Origin: VGNY01 sp964549635
GTDB taxonomy: Bacteria; Chloroflexota; Dehalococcoidia; GIF9; UBA5629
DNA: 11,980 nt
Assembly (NCBI GenBank): GCA_964549635.1
Contig: CAZJVJ010000024.1
Location: 1 to 11,980 of the forward strand
Reading direction: 5' to 3'
Shown here: in pieces, positions 1 to 6,581 of the stretch
Layout: every line of letters starts with the position of its first letter
How positions within the stretch are numbered: the stretch's first letter is position 1
Notes under the pieces: generated by a model
Seen by the model: the letters and a program-made list of their open reading frames with translations, nothing else
Database searches by the model: none
Told to the model about the DNA's origin: nothing
Position numbers and translations under genes: made by a program

Positions 1-1
1 G

Positions 2-151
2 TCTGAAGTGATCCTTATTTCGCCAGGCGTTAAATGTGATATCCAATATACACTGCCCGCCAGATGGACACCCGACTGGTTTCAAGACAAGGACGGTAAA
101 GGACTCACTGCTGGTTTTATGTTTGAGGCAGATGTCAATCCGATGTATTAA
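2..151 (+). CDS. C-terminal fragment of an unidentified protein (5' end outside window)
   Basis: The frame starting at base 2 is open from the window edge to a TAA at 149-151, giving 49 residues. The tail includes LPARWTPDWFQDKDGKGL and ends FEADVNPMY. Its composition is protein-like: balanced charges, several Trp, Phe and Tyr, and no low complexity. It also lies at the edge, where a truncated gene is expected. No start codon is needed because the gene would begin outside the window. I do not recognise the family, and 49 residues are too few to name a domain. It would converge on the minus-strand nitroreductase gene with about 147 bases between the stop codons. The overlapping frame at 36-290 has worse composition and looks like a shadow. 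That this is the real reading frame is an inference from composition alone. Confidence 0.5.
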   Translation, partial: SEVILISPGVKCDIQYTLPARWTPDWFQDKDGKGLTAGFMFEADVNPMY

Positions 152-165
152 GCTTAAGGGCTTAA
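148..165 (+). terminator. Weak AT-rich hairpin at the stop of the edge gene
   Basis: TTAAGC (148-153) and GCTTAA (160-165) form a 6-bp stem with a 6-base loop that overlaps the TAA stop. The downstream sequence ctgttt is only weakly T-rich, so this is at best a poor intrinsic terminator. The rest of the gap to 298 holds only short GC stems, at 179-191 and 264-274, neither followed by a T tract. I see no promoter or gene there. Confidence 0.2.
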
Positions 166-298
166 CTGTTTATGACACCGCCAGCCCGGCGACCTGTTAT
201 AAAACAAATTTAGTTAATCTTTATATTCTGAGACATCCGTCAATCGCGTCAATAAGTATTATAGCCCGATGGGCATACACTCCATCCTGATGTGCAGG

Positions 299-1156
299 CT
301 ATCTCCGATATACGCCCAGTACCTCGTACCCACCGGGGATGGCGTGTGCTTCAGCCACCTGTGCCGGGTCGAACCCGGTCACCTGCCAGCTTCCACCCCA
401 GCCCATCTCTCTGGCTGCCAGAAAGAAGTGCGCCATGGCAATACCCACGTCAAGCCGATAGTAGTGCTTGCCTTCGCGGACTGCTCCTGTGGCATCAGCC
501 ACGGCTATTACATCAGCCTCACCAGCCAGAAACCGCCAGGGCTGGGTGTTGGCCCAGGAAGGCGCCAGACGGGCACACTCCAGAGCTTCAAGAAGCTCAT
601 TATCCTGAGTACTAAGCGGCGTGCCCCACCGGGTGCCAAAAGCTATCTGCCTCAATGGCTTCCTCCGGCCGAAGTTCACCGCCCCAAGCTCAATAAGCTC
701 ATAAGTCATCCGACCGTAGAAAGATGTATCGGGATAGCCGATTGGTGTTAAAGCGATGACGCGCTCTCCCTTCCTTAAGTCAACCAGTTGGCTAATCCGC
801 TCCTCGGTGAACATACCGCCGATCCAGCAGGTGCCGAGGCCCTGCTGAGTGGCGAAAAGTATCATCTGTTCCATGCGGAAGCCCATGTTCAGCATAAATA
901 GCGGCTTCTCCTCCGAGGTGGCAACAATGAAGTGCGGCGCCGAGCCGAAAAGCCACCGCCGTCCGGTGAGAAGCGTCATTCGCTGAGCCACCGGCCGCCT
1001 CTCCTCGATGAGGTGGAAGCAGACGCGGATACTTTCATCCAGAGCCACAGAATTCACACCAGCACTCACCACAGCCTGCAACAGCTCCCCCGGTACTTGC
1101 CTTGACTCATAATGGCGCACGCTGAACCGCTTGCGTATAGTATCCCGAATGCTCAT
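299..1156 (-). CDS. Nitroreductase-family flavoprotein with two fused half-domains (TM1586-like)
   Basis: This 285-residue protein is a predicted cytoplasmic FMN oxidoreductase of the nitroreductase fold. The N-terminal half begins with the family motif RKRFSVRHY (residues 8-16) and has the helix LNMGFRMEQM...QQGLGTCWIGG (89-114). The C-terminal half repeats the pattern: APSWANTQPWRF (198-209), the canonical FMN-contacting segment, then LDVGIAMAHFFLAAREMGWGGSW (235-257). Ordinary nitroreductases are about 170-220 residues and work as homodimers. Here the chain looks like a covalent pseudo-dimer, with the Arg-Ser-x-Arg flavin motif kept in the first half and NTQPWRF in the second. This matches the putative TM-nitroreductase family named after Thermotoga TM1586. 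The ATG at 1156 has a GAGGGG SD a few bases upstream. It is the last gene of a minus-strand cluster, 53 bases after the PLP lyase gene. The natural electron acceptor cannot be told from sequence. Confidence 0.85.
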   Translation of the reverse strand: MSIRDTIRKRFSVRHYESRQVPGELLQAVVSAGVNSVALDESIRVCFHLIEERRPVAQRMTLLTGRRWLFGSAPHFIVATSEEKPLFMLNMGFRMEQMILFATQQGLGTCWIGGMFTEERISQLVDLRKGERVIALTPIGYPDTSFYGRMTYELIELGAVNFGRRKPLRQIAFGTRWGTPLSTQDNELLEALECARLAPSWANTQPWRFLAGEADVIAVADATGAVREGKHYYRLDVGIAMAHFFLAAREMGWGGSWQVTGFDPAQVAEAHAIPGGYEVLGVYRR

Positions 1157-1209
1157 GAGCCCCTCAATTCAACTGTGCACTTACAACCTTGACCTAAATT
1201 CCGGATAGC

Positions 1210-2730
1210 TCAAACCTTATACAGCAAATCAATGTATCTGTCCAGGAGGTCTGCCACGATGGTGCGGTCCGGGATGGTGGCAGCCATGCCATAGACCGGC
1301 GCCATACCACCCTTTTCCTCAGGATGCTCCTTGACGTGCTCGACGGCTGATTGCAAATCTTGGATAAAGCGTTCTGCCACCCCTTTCTGGGTATGTCTCA
1401 AGGTAACGCAGATGTGCACGGAGGCAGGCCTGTGAAGTCCGTTCAAGCTCCATCCCTTTCCGGTCATGTAATCCATGATGCGGTATATATCCAGCGTCCG
1501 CGAGCTGAAGGCTATATTCCAGAGGGGTTTGCCTAAAATGTATAGCTCAGGAATTTTGGCAATCCCTGCCTTTATCAGCTCCGCAGTTTGCAAAATTTTT
1601 CTGGTGGCTTCCAGATACCCTTTCTCCCCGATACTCACCATTGCCGCCCAGCAGGCAGCTATTAAGGCGCCCGGACGGCTTCCAGCAAATGTTGGAGAGA
1701 AATACAGGCCACCCGGCCAATCAGTGGTTTTGAAATACTGGTAATGCCGCAGCTCCAGGCCGCGGTACAGGACAACAGATGTCCCCTTGGGGGCATAACC
1801 GTATTTGTGCGTATCTACTGAAATAGAAGTGACACCCGGCACCCGGAAATCGAAGGGGGGAACGTTATACCCCAGTTTTTCAGCCCAGGGCAGCACAAAC
1901 CCGCCCAAGCAGGCATCCGTATGAAAGCCGATCCCCCGTTCTCTAGCCAGCTCGGCCAACTCCGCTATGGGGTCTATAATGCCGTGGGGAAAGGAAGGGG
2001 CCGAACCCACCAGCACTATTGTGTTTTTGGTAATCGCTTTTCTGGTGGCAGTTACGTCTGCCTTGTATTCATCATCTACGGGAACACGGACTATCCGTAT
2101 GTTGAAATACTCAGCTGCTTTGTCGAAGGCAGCGTGGGCGGTGGTCGGAACAATCATCTCTGGCTTGGTGATGCCCTTTTTAGCCCTGGCCCAGTCCCTG
2201 TATGCCTTCATCGCCAGCAAAATGCTCTCCGTTCCACCAGAAGTCACTGTGCCGCATATCCGGTCTTCTGGCTCTCTGCCCGGTCCGATTCTGCTTGCGC
2301 CCAGCATATCGGCCGTCATGGATACCACCTCGGCCTCATATTTGACCGTGCTGGGCCATAAATCGGCATGCAACGGGTTGCTCTGCGAATTGATAGCATA
2401 TGCCTTGTTGAGAAAGTCGATGTATTCCTTATCACCATGATATACGGCCCCCGAGGCAAACCCGTCGCGCCATCTGGGCTCTTCCATGGCGCTCAACCTC
2501 TCCATTTCCCTCAAGATGGCCTCTCTGCTGCGCCCCGTTTCAGGGAGCTGTGCATAAGTGACGAACTTGTCTTTATACGGCTTGACCACGCGCTCCAAGT
2601 CCTTCATTATGCTATCGTATTCCGTCTCTAGCCGTTCCCTCACAGATGGGACACGTCTGGCAAGCTTCATTATTGCAGCGGCCAGAGGCTTGGGGATTCT
2701 AGTAGTATAATCAAGGTTTTTTTTGTCCAT
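1210..2730 (-). CDS. Sphingosine-1-phosphate lyase-type PLP-dependent enzyme
   Basis: This 506-residue group II PLP decarboxylase-fold enzyme looks like sphingosine-1-phosphate lyase rather than glutamate or tyrosine decarboxylase. S1P lyases cleave phosphorylated long-chain 2-amino-3-hydroxy bases into an aldehyde and phosphoethanolamine. Visible landmarks, all as I recall them from eukaryotic S1P lyase, are ASGAVYHG (92-99), SNPLHADLWP (117-126), the phosphate cup GTVTSGGTESIL (160-171), TTAHAAF (196-202) with the His that stacks on PLP, APSFPHGIIDPI (244-255), DACLGGF (272-278) with the Asp that pairs with the pyridine nitrogen, and SVDTHKYGYAPKG (304-316). In the last, Lys309 should form the Schiff base and Lys315 is the second conserved lysine. 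TDWPGGLY and PTFAGSRPGA follow at 336-355. The eukaryotic N-terminal membrane helix is absent, so the protein is predicted to be soluble. The start has an excellent SD. It lies 29 bases after the FGGY kinase gene. The true substrate is unknown, since most bacteria lack sphingoid bases. Confidence 0.88.
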   Translation of the reverse strand: MDKKNLDYTTRIPKPLAAAIMKLARRVPSVRERLETEYDSIMKDLERVVKPYKDKFVTYAQLPETGRSREAILREMERLSAMEEPRWRDGFASGAVYHGDKEYIDFLNKAYAINSQSNPLHADLWPSTVKYEAEVVSMTADMLGASRIGPGREPEDRICGTVTSGGTESILLAMKAYRDWARAKKGITKPEMIVPTTAHAAFDKAAEYFNIRIVRVPVDDEYKADVTATRKAITKNTIVLVGSAPSFPHGIIDPIAELAELARERGIGFHTDACLGGFVLPWAEKLGYNVPPFDFRVPGVTSISVDTHKYGYAPKGTSVVLYRGLELRHYQYFKTTDWPGGLYFSPTFAGSRPGALIAACWAAMVSIGEKGYLEATRKILQTAELIKAGIAKIPELYILGKPLWNIAFSSRTLDIYRIMDYMTGKGWSLNGLHRPASVHICVTLRHTQKGVAERFIQDLQSAVEHVKEHPEEKGGMAPVYGMAATIPDRTIVADLLDRYIDLLYKV

Positions 2731-2742
2731 CTCCTTCCTCCC
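2731..2742 (-). promoter_or_regulatory. Double Shine-Dalgarno of the lyase gene
   Basis: Read on the minus strand, GGGAGGAAGGAG abuts the ATG at 2730. GGAGG sits six bases from the start, a near-ideal distance. A second AAGGAG touches the ATG and is probably too close to act. This fixes the start and suggests strong translation relative to the kinase upstream, whose SD is weaker. Confidence 0.7.
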
Positions 2743-2759
2743 GGCTGTAGCCTCATAAC

Positions 2760-4307
2760 TTAACCAGCGTGGACTGATTTATCAAATCGTTCCCTGTTCA
2801 GTTGTCTATATAAACCCCTCAGACTGCGGTAAAGGCCCTTGTAGGCACAAAACAATGGCTCATAAATCTCCGAATTTTCAGACTGCGGTTCGTAGACATC
2901 GGCTACCTTGATTACCCTTTTCAACGACTGGAAATTCGGGTACAGTCCGAGGCCGACTGCTGCCACCAGCGCTGCCCCAACCGCTCCAGCCTCCCTGGGG
3001 TCGTAAACTGCCTCAATCCTCCGCCGCGTTACATCTGCCAGAATCTGCATCCAGGGCTTGCCTCTGGCACCACCACCTATCACCCGGAGTTGCGGCAGGG
3101 GAAATTTAAACTCCCGCTCCACAATTTCCACAAGCCACCTTATGTTATAAGCCACACCCTCATAGACAGCGCGCAACAGGTTTCCGCGGCTGTGCTCGCC
3201 ACTGAGGTTGACAAAGGCAGCCCGAACGTAGCAATCATCTACGGGCGCCCTTTCTCCATAAATCCAAGGGGTGAAGAGAAGGTGATCGGAGCCCGGCGGG
3301 ACCCTGGTGACCTCCTCGTCCATGAGCGCGTAAACATTGGGGATGTCAGGGTCTTTTTTCTCTGCTTTGTAGAACTCTTCGGCAATCCACTGAAGGCAAG
3401 CTCCGGCAGCTTCAGTCTCGGCAATCAGGAAGGTCTTATCAGGGTCGGCAGCCTGAATAGTTGCCACGCCGCACTTGCCCCGTAACAGGCGAGAGGTGAC
3501 CACACCTACCCAGCCAGATGTGCCCAGGCAGATATGGCCTTCACCCTCACCAATGGCGCCAGAGCCCACCGCCGCACAGGGCGCGTCCCCGGCACCAGCG
3601 ATGACCGGCGTGCCTGGCAATAGTCCGCATTCATCTGCCGCCTCCCTGGTCAATTCTCCCACCCTATCAACTGGCCGCACCAGGGGAGGGAACTTCTCCA
3701 GGTCAAGGCCTACATAGCGGAAAATGCTGTTAAGCCACGTTTTCTTCTTAAGGTCAATACCGAATACCGAGGCACCGGTCCACTCCATGAGCATATTTCC
3801 GGTACTGCGGTAAAAAAGGTAACCGGCGACGTCAAGAAAGCAACACATCCTGTCGTAGATGTGGGGTTCCATCTCCTTAAGCCAGAGCAATTTGGGCAGG
3901 CCATCCTTGCCACTTAAGGTGGCTCCAGCAATGAGCGTGAAAACGCGCCTGCCGAGGAACTTTCTCATCATCCGCTCTGCCTGACGGCAGGCCCTGTTAT
4001 CAATCCAGATTATGGCCCGCCGCAATGGCTCACCGCTCCTGTCCATAGGGACAATATTAATCATCTGTGTGCAAAAGGTAACACATGAAACATCCCTTGG
4101 TGACACACCCGTCTGCTCAAGTAGCAGATTCGTCGTCCGCGATACCGCCTTCCACCAGTCTTCAGGCTCCTGCTCTGCCCAACCGGGGTTAGGGAAGTAG
4201 GTCTTATAAGGTTCAAAGCACTTGCCGCGGACGTGTCCCTCGATGTCTACCAGGACTGCCTTATTGCCGCTGGTGCCCACGTCGTGGGCAATTATGAATT
4301 CCGCCAT
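2760..4307 (-). CDS. FGGY-family carbohydrate (xylulokinase-like) kinase
   Basis: This 515-residue ATP-dependent sugar or polyol kinase is of normal length for the FGGY family, which phosphorylates a hydroxyl of pentuloses, polyols or related compounds. The N-terminal phosphate loop HDVGTSGNKAVL is at 8-19. WIDNRA (101-106) corresponds to the conserved W-x-D-x-R region. GAGDAPCAAVGSG (238-250) carries the catalytic base Asp241, GTSGW (262-266) is the second phosphate motif, and GGGARGKPWMQILAD (411-425) is the C-terminal FGGY signature in the adenosine site. Where typical xylulokinases have QMHG, this protein has QMIN (81-84), so the substrate is probably not xylulose. The ATG at 4307 follows a GGGGAAAGG SD and lies just downstream of an extended -10 promoter. 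It is the first gene of the kinase-lyase-nitroreductase cluster. Family assignment is firm; the substrate is unknown. Confidence 0.85.
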   Translation of the reverse strand: MAEFIIAHDVGTSGNKAVLVDIEGHVRGKCFEPYKTYFPNPGWAEQEPEDWWKAVSRTTNLLLEQTGVSPRDVSCVTFCTQMINIVPMDRSGEPLRRAIIWIDNRACRQAERMMRKFLGRRVFTLIAGATLSGKDGLPKLLWLKEMEPHIYDRMCCFLDVAGYLFYRSTGNMLMEWTGASVFGIDLKKKTWLNSIFRYVGLDLEKFPPLVRPVDRVGELTREAADECGLLPGTPVIAGAGDAPCAAVGSGAIGEGEGHICLGTSGWVGVVTSRLLRGKCGVATIQAADPDKTFLIAETEAAGACLQWIAEEFYKAEKKDPDIPNVYALMDEEVTRVPPGSDHLLFTPWIYGERAPVDDCYVRAAFVNLSGEHSRGNLLRAVYEGVAYNIRWLVEIVEREFKFPLPQLRVIGGGARGKPWMQILADVTRRRIEAVYDPREAGAVGAALVAAVGLGLYPNFQSLKRVIKVADVYEPQSENSEIYEPLFCAYKGLYRSLRGLYRQLNRERFDKSVHAG

Positions 4308-4325
4308 CTGCCTTTCCCCAAGCTT

Positions 4326-4334
4326 ATTATATCA
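4326..4334 (-). promoter_or_regulatory. Extended -10 promoter for the kinase-lyase-nitroreductase cluster
   Basis: On the minus strand TGATATAAT contains a perfect -10 hexamer (TATAAT, 4331 to 4326) preceded by TGn. No recognisable -35 lies 16-18 bases upstream (CTAGAA is the nearest), which fits an extended -10 promoter. Transcription would start near 4319, giving a leader of roughly 12 bases that still includes the SD of the kinase. Confidence 0.5.
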
Positions 4335-4380
4335 CCTTTAGCCTGCTTTTCTAGCCGTCCCACGGATTCACAGAAAAAAT

Positions 4381-4409
4381 TTGACTTCTTATTGGAAAAC
4401 TACTAAACT
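4381..4409 (+). promoter_or_regulatory. Candidate sigma70-type promoter for rplY
   Basis: TTGACT (4381-4386) is followed after 17 bases by TAAACT (4404-4409), a good -35 and a fair -10 box at ideal spacing. The start would fall near 4416, leaving a leader of nearly 100 bases before the L25 start codon. It is divergent from the kinase promoter, with about 50 bases between the two elements. Confidence 0.45.
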
Positions 4410-4415
4410 CTATTG

Positions 4416-4426
4416 CCTGAATCAGG
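4416..4426. promoter_or_regulatory. Perfect 11-bp palindrome at the predicted rplY transcription start
   Basis: CCTGA-A-TCAGG is a perfect inverted repeat with a one-base centre, placed about seven bases after the proposed -10 box. Its position fits an operator, but an 11-bp palindrome can arise by chance. No second copy was noticed in the window. Confidence 0.25.
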
Positions 4427-4442
4427 TACAGTGTAATGCAGC

Positions 4443-4463
4443 GGTGGGGCTCCAACCCCGTCC
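4443..4463 (+). promoter_or_regulatory. GC-rich hairpin in the rplY leader
   Basis: GGGG (4446-4449) pairs with CCCC (4456-4459) around the loop CTCCAA. The stem extends through T45-G60 and, past a one-base bulge, GG (4443-4444) with CC (4462-4463). Further down, ACCTA (4473-4477) can pair with TAGGT (4500-4504), which covers the only SD-like AGG before the L25 start. Ribosomal protein genes are often controlled through their leaders, so a structured leader is plausible. I recognise no known class of leader motif. Confidence 0.3.
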
Positions 4464-4512
4464 AAAGCGACTACCTAGCTCAAGCGATTAAATTGGTGAT
4501 AGGTTAAAAACA

Positions 4513-5169
4513 ATGAAACGGTACGAACTTGAAGTTGCCAAACGTGAAGTAACCGGCAAAAAGGTGAGGTTTCTGCGCCGGAAGGGTATAACGCCAGGCA
4601 ACATCTACGGGCATGGAATTGACTCGGTGCCGGTGCAGGTTGATACCAAAAGCCTGAAGCACTTGCTGGCACATGTAGGTAAGACCGACCTAATCTCTCT
4701 CAAGGTTAACGGTTCAAAGGCCCCGGTGCTGGCTTTAGTCCGCGATGTGCAAAAAAGTCCAATTACTGACGAATTGCTTCATGTGGACTTCTATCAGGTC
4801 AAGATGACCGAAAAGATAAAGGTGGATGTCCCTCTGGCATTCGTCGGCGAGGCGCCGGTTATGGAAAAGGTCAAAGGTGCCTCCATTCTTCATCTCATTG
4901 ATTCGTTGCACATTGAAGCCTTGCCTGACCACCTGCCTCACAATGTGGAAGTCGACCTCTCAAGCCTCGTGGATATTGACAGCACAATCCATGTCAGGGA
5001 CATCCGACTTGGAGATGGCATAACCCTCCTCAGCGACCCCGACCAAATGGTGGTCAAGGTAGTCGAGGCTCGCAAAGAGGTTGCTCCTGCAGTGGCCGAA
5101 GCCAAAGAGGAGGTTGAGCGGGTAACGCCAGAGGAAGCAGAAGCTGAAGCCGGTGCTGAAGAGGAGTGA
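4513..5169 (+). CDS. rplY: 50S ribosomal protein L25, long CTC/TL5 form
   Basis: This 218-residue protein is a two-domain L25. Residues 1 to about 93 form the L25 domain that binds 5S rRNA in the central protuberance of the large subunit, opening with ELEVAKREVTGKKVRFLRRK and containing GNIYGHG and LLHVDFYQV. Residues from about 97 to 187 form the second, TL5/CTC beta domain (VDVPLAFVGEAPVMEKVKG, DIDSTIHVRDIRLGDGI). Residues 187-218 are a Glu- and Ala-rich acidic tail common in long-form proteins. The length matches the CTC type, against about 95 residues for the short E. coli form. The ATG at 4513 has only a modest SD (AGG at 4501-4503, nine bases away). The gene is monocistronic, with its own promoter and a convergent neighbour downstream. 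Confidence 0.95.
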   Translation: MKRYELEVAKREVTGKKVRFLRRKGITPGNIYGHGIDSVPVQVDTKSLKHLLAHVGKTDLISLKVNGSKAPVLALVRDVQKSPITDELLHVDFYQVKMTEKIKVDVPLAFVGEAPVMEKVKGASILHLIDSLHIEALPDHLPHNVEVDLSSLVDIDSTIHVRDIRLGDGITLLSDPDQMVVKVVEARKEVAPAVAEAKEEVERVTPEEAEAEAGAEEE

Positions 5170-5190
5170 TGGCAAGGCCTCTTTTAATTT
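5159..5190 (+). terminator. Candidate intrinsic terminator of rplY
   Basis: AAGAGG (5159-5164) pairs with CCTCTT (5178-5183) across a 13-base loop containing the TGA stop. TTTTAATTT follows. The stem is short and the loop large, so termination may be partial. A competing GGC-AAG-GCC stem lies inside the same segment. Confidence 0.35.
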
Positions 5191-5207
5191 CGCCCCATTG
5201 AGGACTT

Positions 5208-5233
5208 AAAAAAACACCGCAACACCCGCAGTG
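5208..5233 (-). terminator. Intrinsic terminator of the gyrA operon
   Basis: On the minus strand CACTGC (5233-5228) pairs with GCGGTG (5220-5215) around the loop GGGTGTT, with one G-T wobble. Seven T residues (5214-5208) follow directly. It lies 11 bases past the stop of the last operon gene and faces the L25 gene, so it also insulates rplY from antisense reading. Confidence 0.75.
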
Positions 5234-5244
5234 CCTTCCCCGGG

Positions 5245-6042
5245 CTAGCTATGGTCTGTGACGAAGTCCCTCAACGCCTTGAGGTACTGCTCCATACCAC
5301 CCAGGAAAATAGTATTGTGGTCAACACCGGGTATTATGAGGAGTCGCTTGTCTCTGGCGGCGATATTGCTATAAAGAAACTTGCCTTCAGCAAGAGGCAC
5401 AATCTGGTCATACTCACCGTGGATAACCAGGGTGGGAACAGCTATATTACGTATAAGCCTCAGGCTTGAAGGCGTATCTGGAACCTCAATACCCAGGGAT
5501 TCCAGAGGAAAGCCCAGATAGTCAAAGAGATTGAAAATATTAGCGAAGCCGCTTTCTATTATCAGCCCCTTCAGTTGCGTCTGGTAGTGATAGGCAAGCT
5601 CAATAGCAGAGGCGCTACCCAGGGAGCGGCCCATAAGAAAGGTACTACCTGAAAACTCCTTTTCTTTAAGTGCTTGTTTGAAGCCTTCAAATATGAGGTG
5701 AGCGTCCTTTATCATGTTGCTAAGTGTGGGGGTGCCACTGCTGCTGCCGTAGCCTCTGTAATCGGCGACAAAGAGATTAAGTCCGACTTGGTTAAAAATA
5801 GAGCCAATAGCCGCATAATCGCTGGCTATCTCACCATTACCATGAAAGAACAGTATATTGGGGTGCTTCCGATTTCCGAAATAGAAGCGATAGGAAATAG
5901 AAACACCTTCATCAACCGGGATAGAGCCGGAAAGGACGTTAGGCGTTGTGAAACCTGTAAAAAGGTCGCGGCGGGGATAAAATATGAATTGTAGAATCTC
6001 CGGTCGGTCCAGAGCTGAAAGCTCAGGCCATGGTTCAGCCAT
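5245..6042 (-). CDS. Alpha/beta hydrolase of the BEM46/ABHD13-like type
   Basis: This 265-residue serine hydrolase probably acts on an ester or acyl substrate that cannot be named. Residues 67-71 (HGNGE) form the oxyanion-hole loop after strand 3, and DYRGYGSSSGTP (94-105) is typical of the BEM46-like group. The nucleophile elbow GRSLG (138-142) carries Ser140. Asp212 (HGEYDQIVP) and His242 (GVDHN) complete the triad. The N-terminus is moderately hydrophobic at 16-23 but has no clear signal peptide. The frame stays open up to a TTG at 6063 with no SD. The ATG at 6042 has AAGGGGG at good distance, so it was chosen. It is the last gene of the operon, 50 bases after the phosphoesterase gene, and is followed by a terminator. 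Confidence 0.85.
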   Translation of the reverse strand: MAEPWPELSALDRPEILQFIFYPRRDLFTGFTTPNVLSGSIPVDEGVSISYRFYFGNRKHPNILFFHGNGEIASDYAAIGSIFNQVGLNLFVADYRGYGSSSGTPTLSNMIKDAHLIFEGFKQALKEKEFSGSTFLMGRSLGSASAIELAYHYQTQLKGLIIESGFANIFNLFDYLGFPLESLGIEVPDTPSSLRLIRNIAVPTLVIHGEYDQIVPLAEGKFLYSNIAARDKRLLIIPGVDHNTIFLGGMEQYLKALRDFVTDHS

Positions 6043-6092
6043 CTCCGCCCCCTTTATAGCCAAAATGGCAAGGCCACACCGAAAAGTGTTTT

Positions 6093-6548
6093 TTAAACAA
6101 CCTTTATTTCCCCCTTCACCTCATCATCGATGGTAAGGATGCCATAGGAACGGTATCCTGGCCCGGGGTTAAACATAAGAACTCCACTTAATTGTACCAT
6201 CTTGGCTTCATGGCTGTGCCCATAGATAATTATGTCAACATCATTAAACAGCGCCCTTACCCTGTGCTCAATACCGTCCGGGCCACCGGAGCCGTGGATA
6301 ATCCCAATCCTTTTGCCAGCGACCATGACAATCTCTCTTTCTGGTAGCAGGCTCTTCAGTTTCATCGAGTCCACGTTGCCCCGGACTGCTTTTACCTCAG
6401 CCATCTGCTTCAGCCCTTCCAGGACTGCTGAGCCCACAAAATCACCGGCGTGAACTATTAAGTCCACAGTGGAAAGGGCTTTGATGGTCTCTGCCGGTAG
6501 TTCTTCGACCAGATGTACATGAGTATCAGAAAGCACAGCTATCTTCAT
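6093..6548 (-). CDS. YfcE/MJ0936-type metallophosphoesterase
   Basis: This 151-residue calcineurin-like phosphoesterase of the small YfcE group binds two metal ions and hydrolyses phosphodiesters, at least in characterised homologues. All metal motifs are visible: D8-T-H10 in LSDTH, G35-D36 in HAGDF, G57-N58 in RGNVD, H85 in IIHGSGG, and G110-H-S-H113, where Ser replaces the more common Thr of GHTH. Length is normal for the group. An extended frame begins with TTG at 6572 but adds only MPGCRGLL-type sequence and lacks an SD. The ATG at 6548 starts exactly at the beta strand MKIAVLSDTH and has AGGGGG upstream. It sits 33 bases after one alpha/beta hydrolase gene and 50 before another. The physiological substrate is unknown. 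Confidence 0.9.
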   Translation of the reverse strand: MKIAVLSDTHVHLVEELPAETIKALSTVDLIVHAGDFVGSAVLEGLKQMAEVKAVRGNVDSMKLKSLLPEREIVMVAGKRIGIIHGSGGPDGIEHRVRALFNDVDIIIYGHSHEAKMVQLSGVLMFNPGPGYRSYGILTIDDEVKGEIKVV

Positions 6549-6581
6549 GAGAAGCCCCCTGCACCCAGGCAAAGCGTAATT

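Noticed and set aside
264..274. GCCC-GAT-GGGC hairpin after the nitroreductase stop
   Set aside because: Only four pairs with mismatched flanks and no T tract; too weak to call a terminator.
36..290. Plus-strand open frame at the left edge
   Set aside because: It overlaps the more protein-like frame ending at 151, has no SD and its translation is rich in Cys, Ile and Thr without pattern.
269..751. 160-residue plus-strand frame antisense to the nitroreductase
   Set aside because: Shadow of a well-supported gene; no recognisable motif or SD.
1921..2440. Two overlapping plus-strand frames antisense to the lyase gene
   Set aside because: The minus-strand frame encodes a fully conserved enzyme; the opposite frames look like random translation.
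4444..4463. Possible tRNA T-arm remnant (GGGG...CCCC)
   Set aside because: The loop CTCCAA does not match a TTCRANY loop, the stem register is wrong, and no acceptor or anticodon arm is found nearby.
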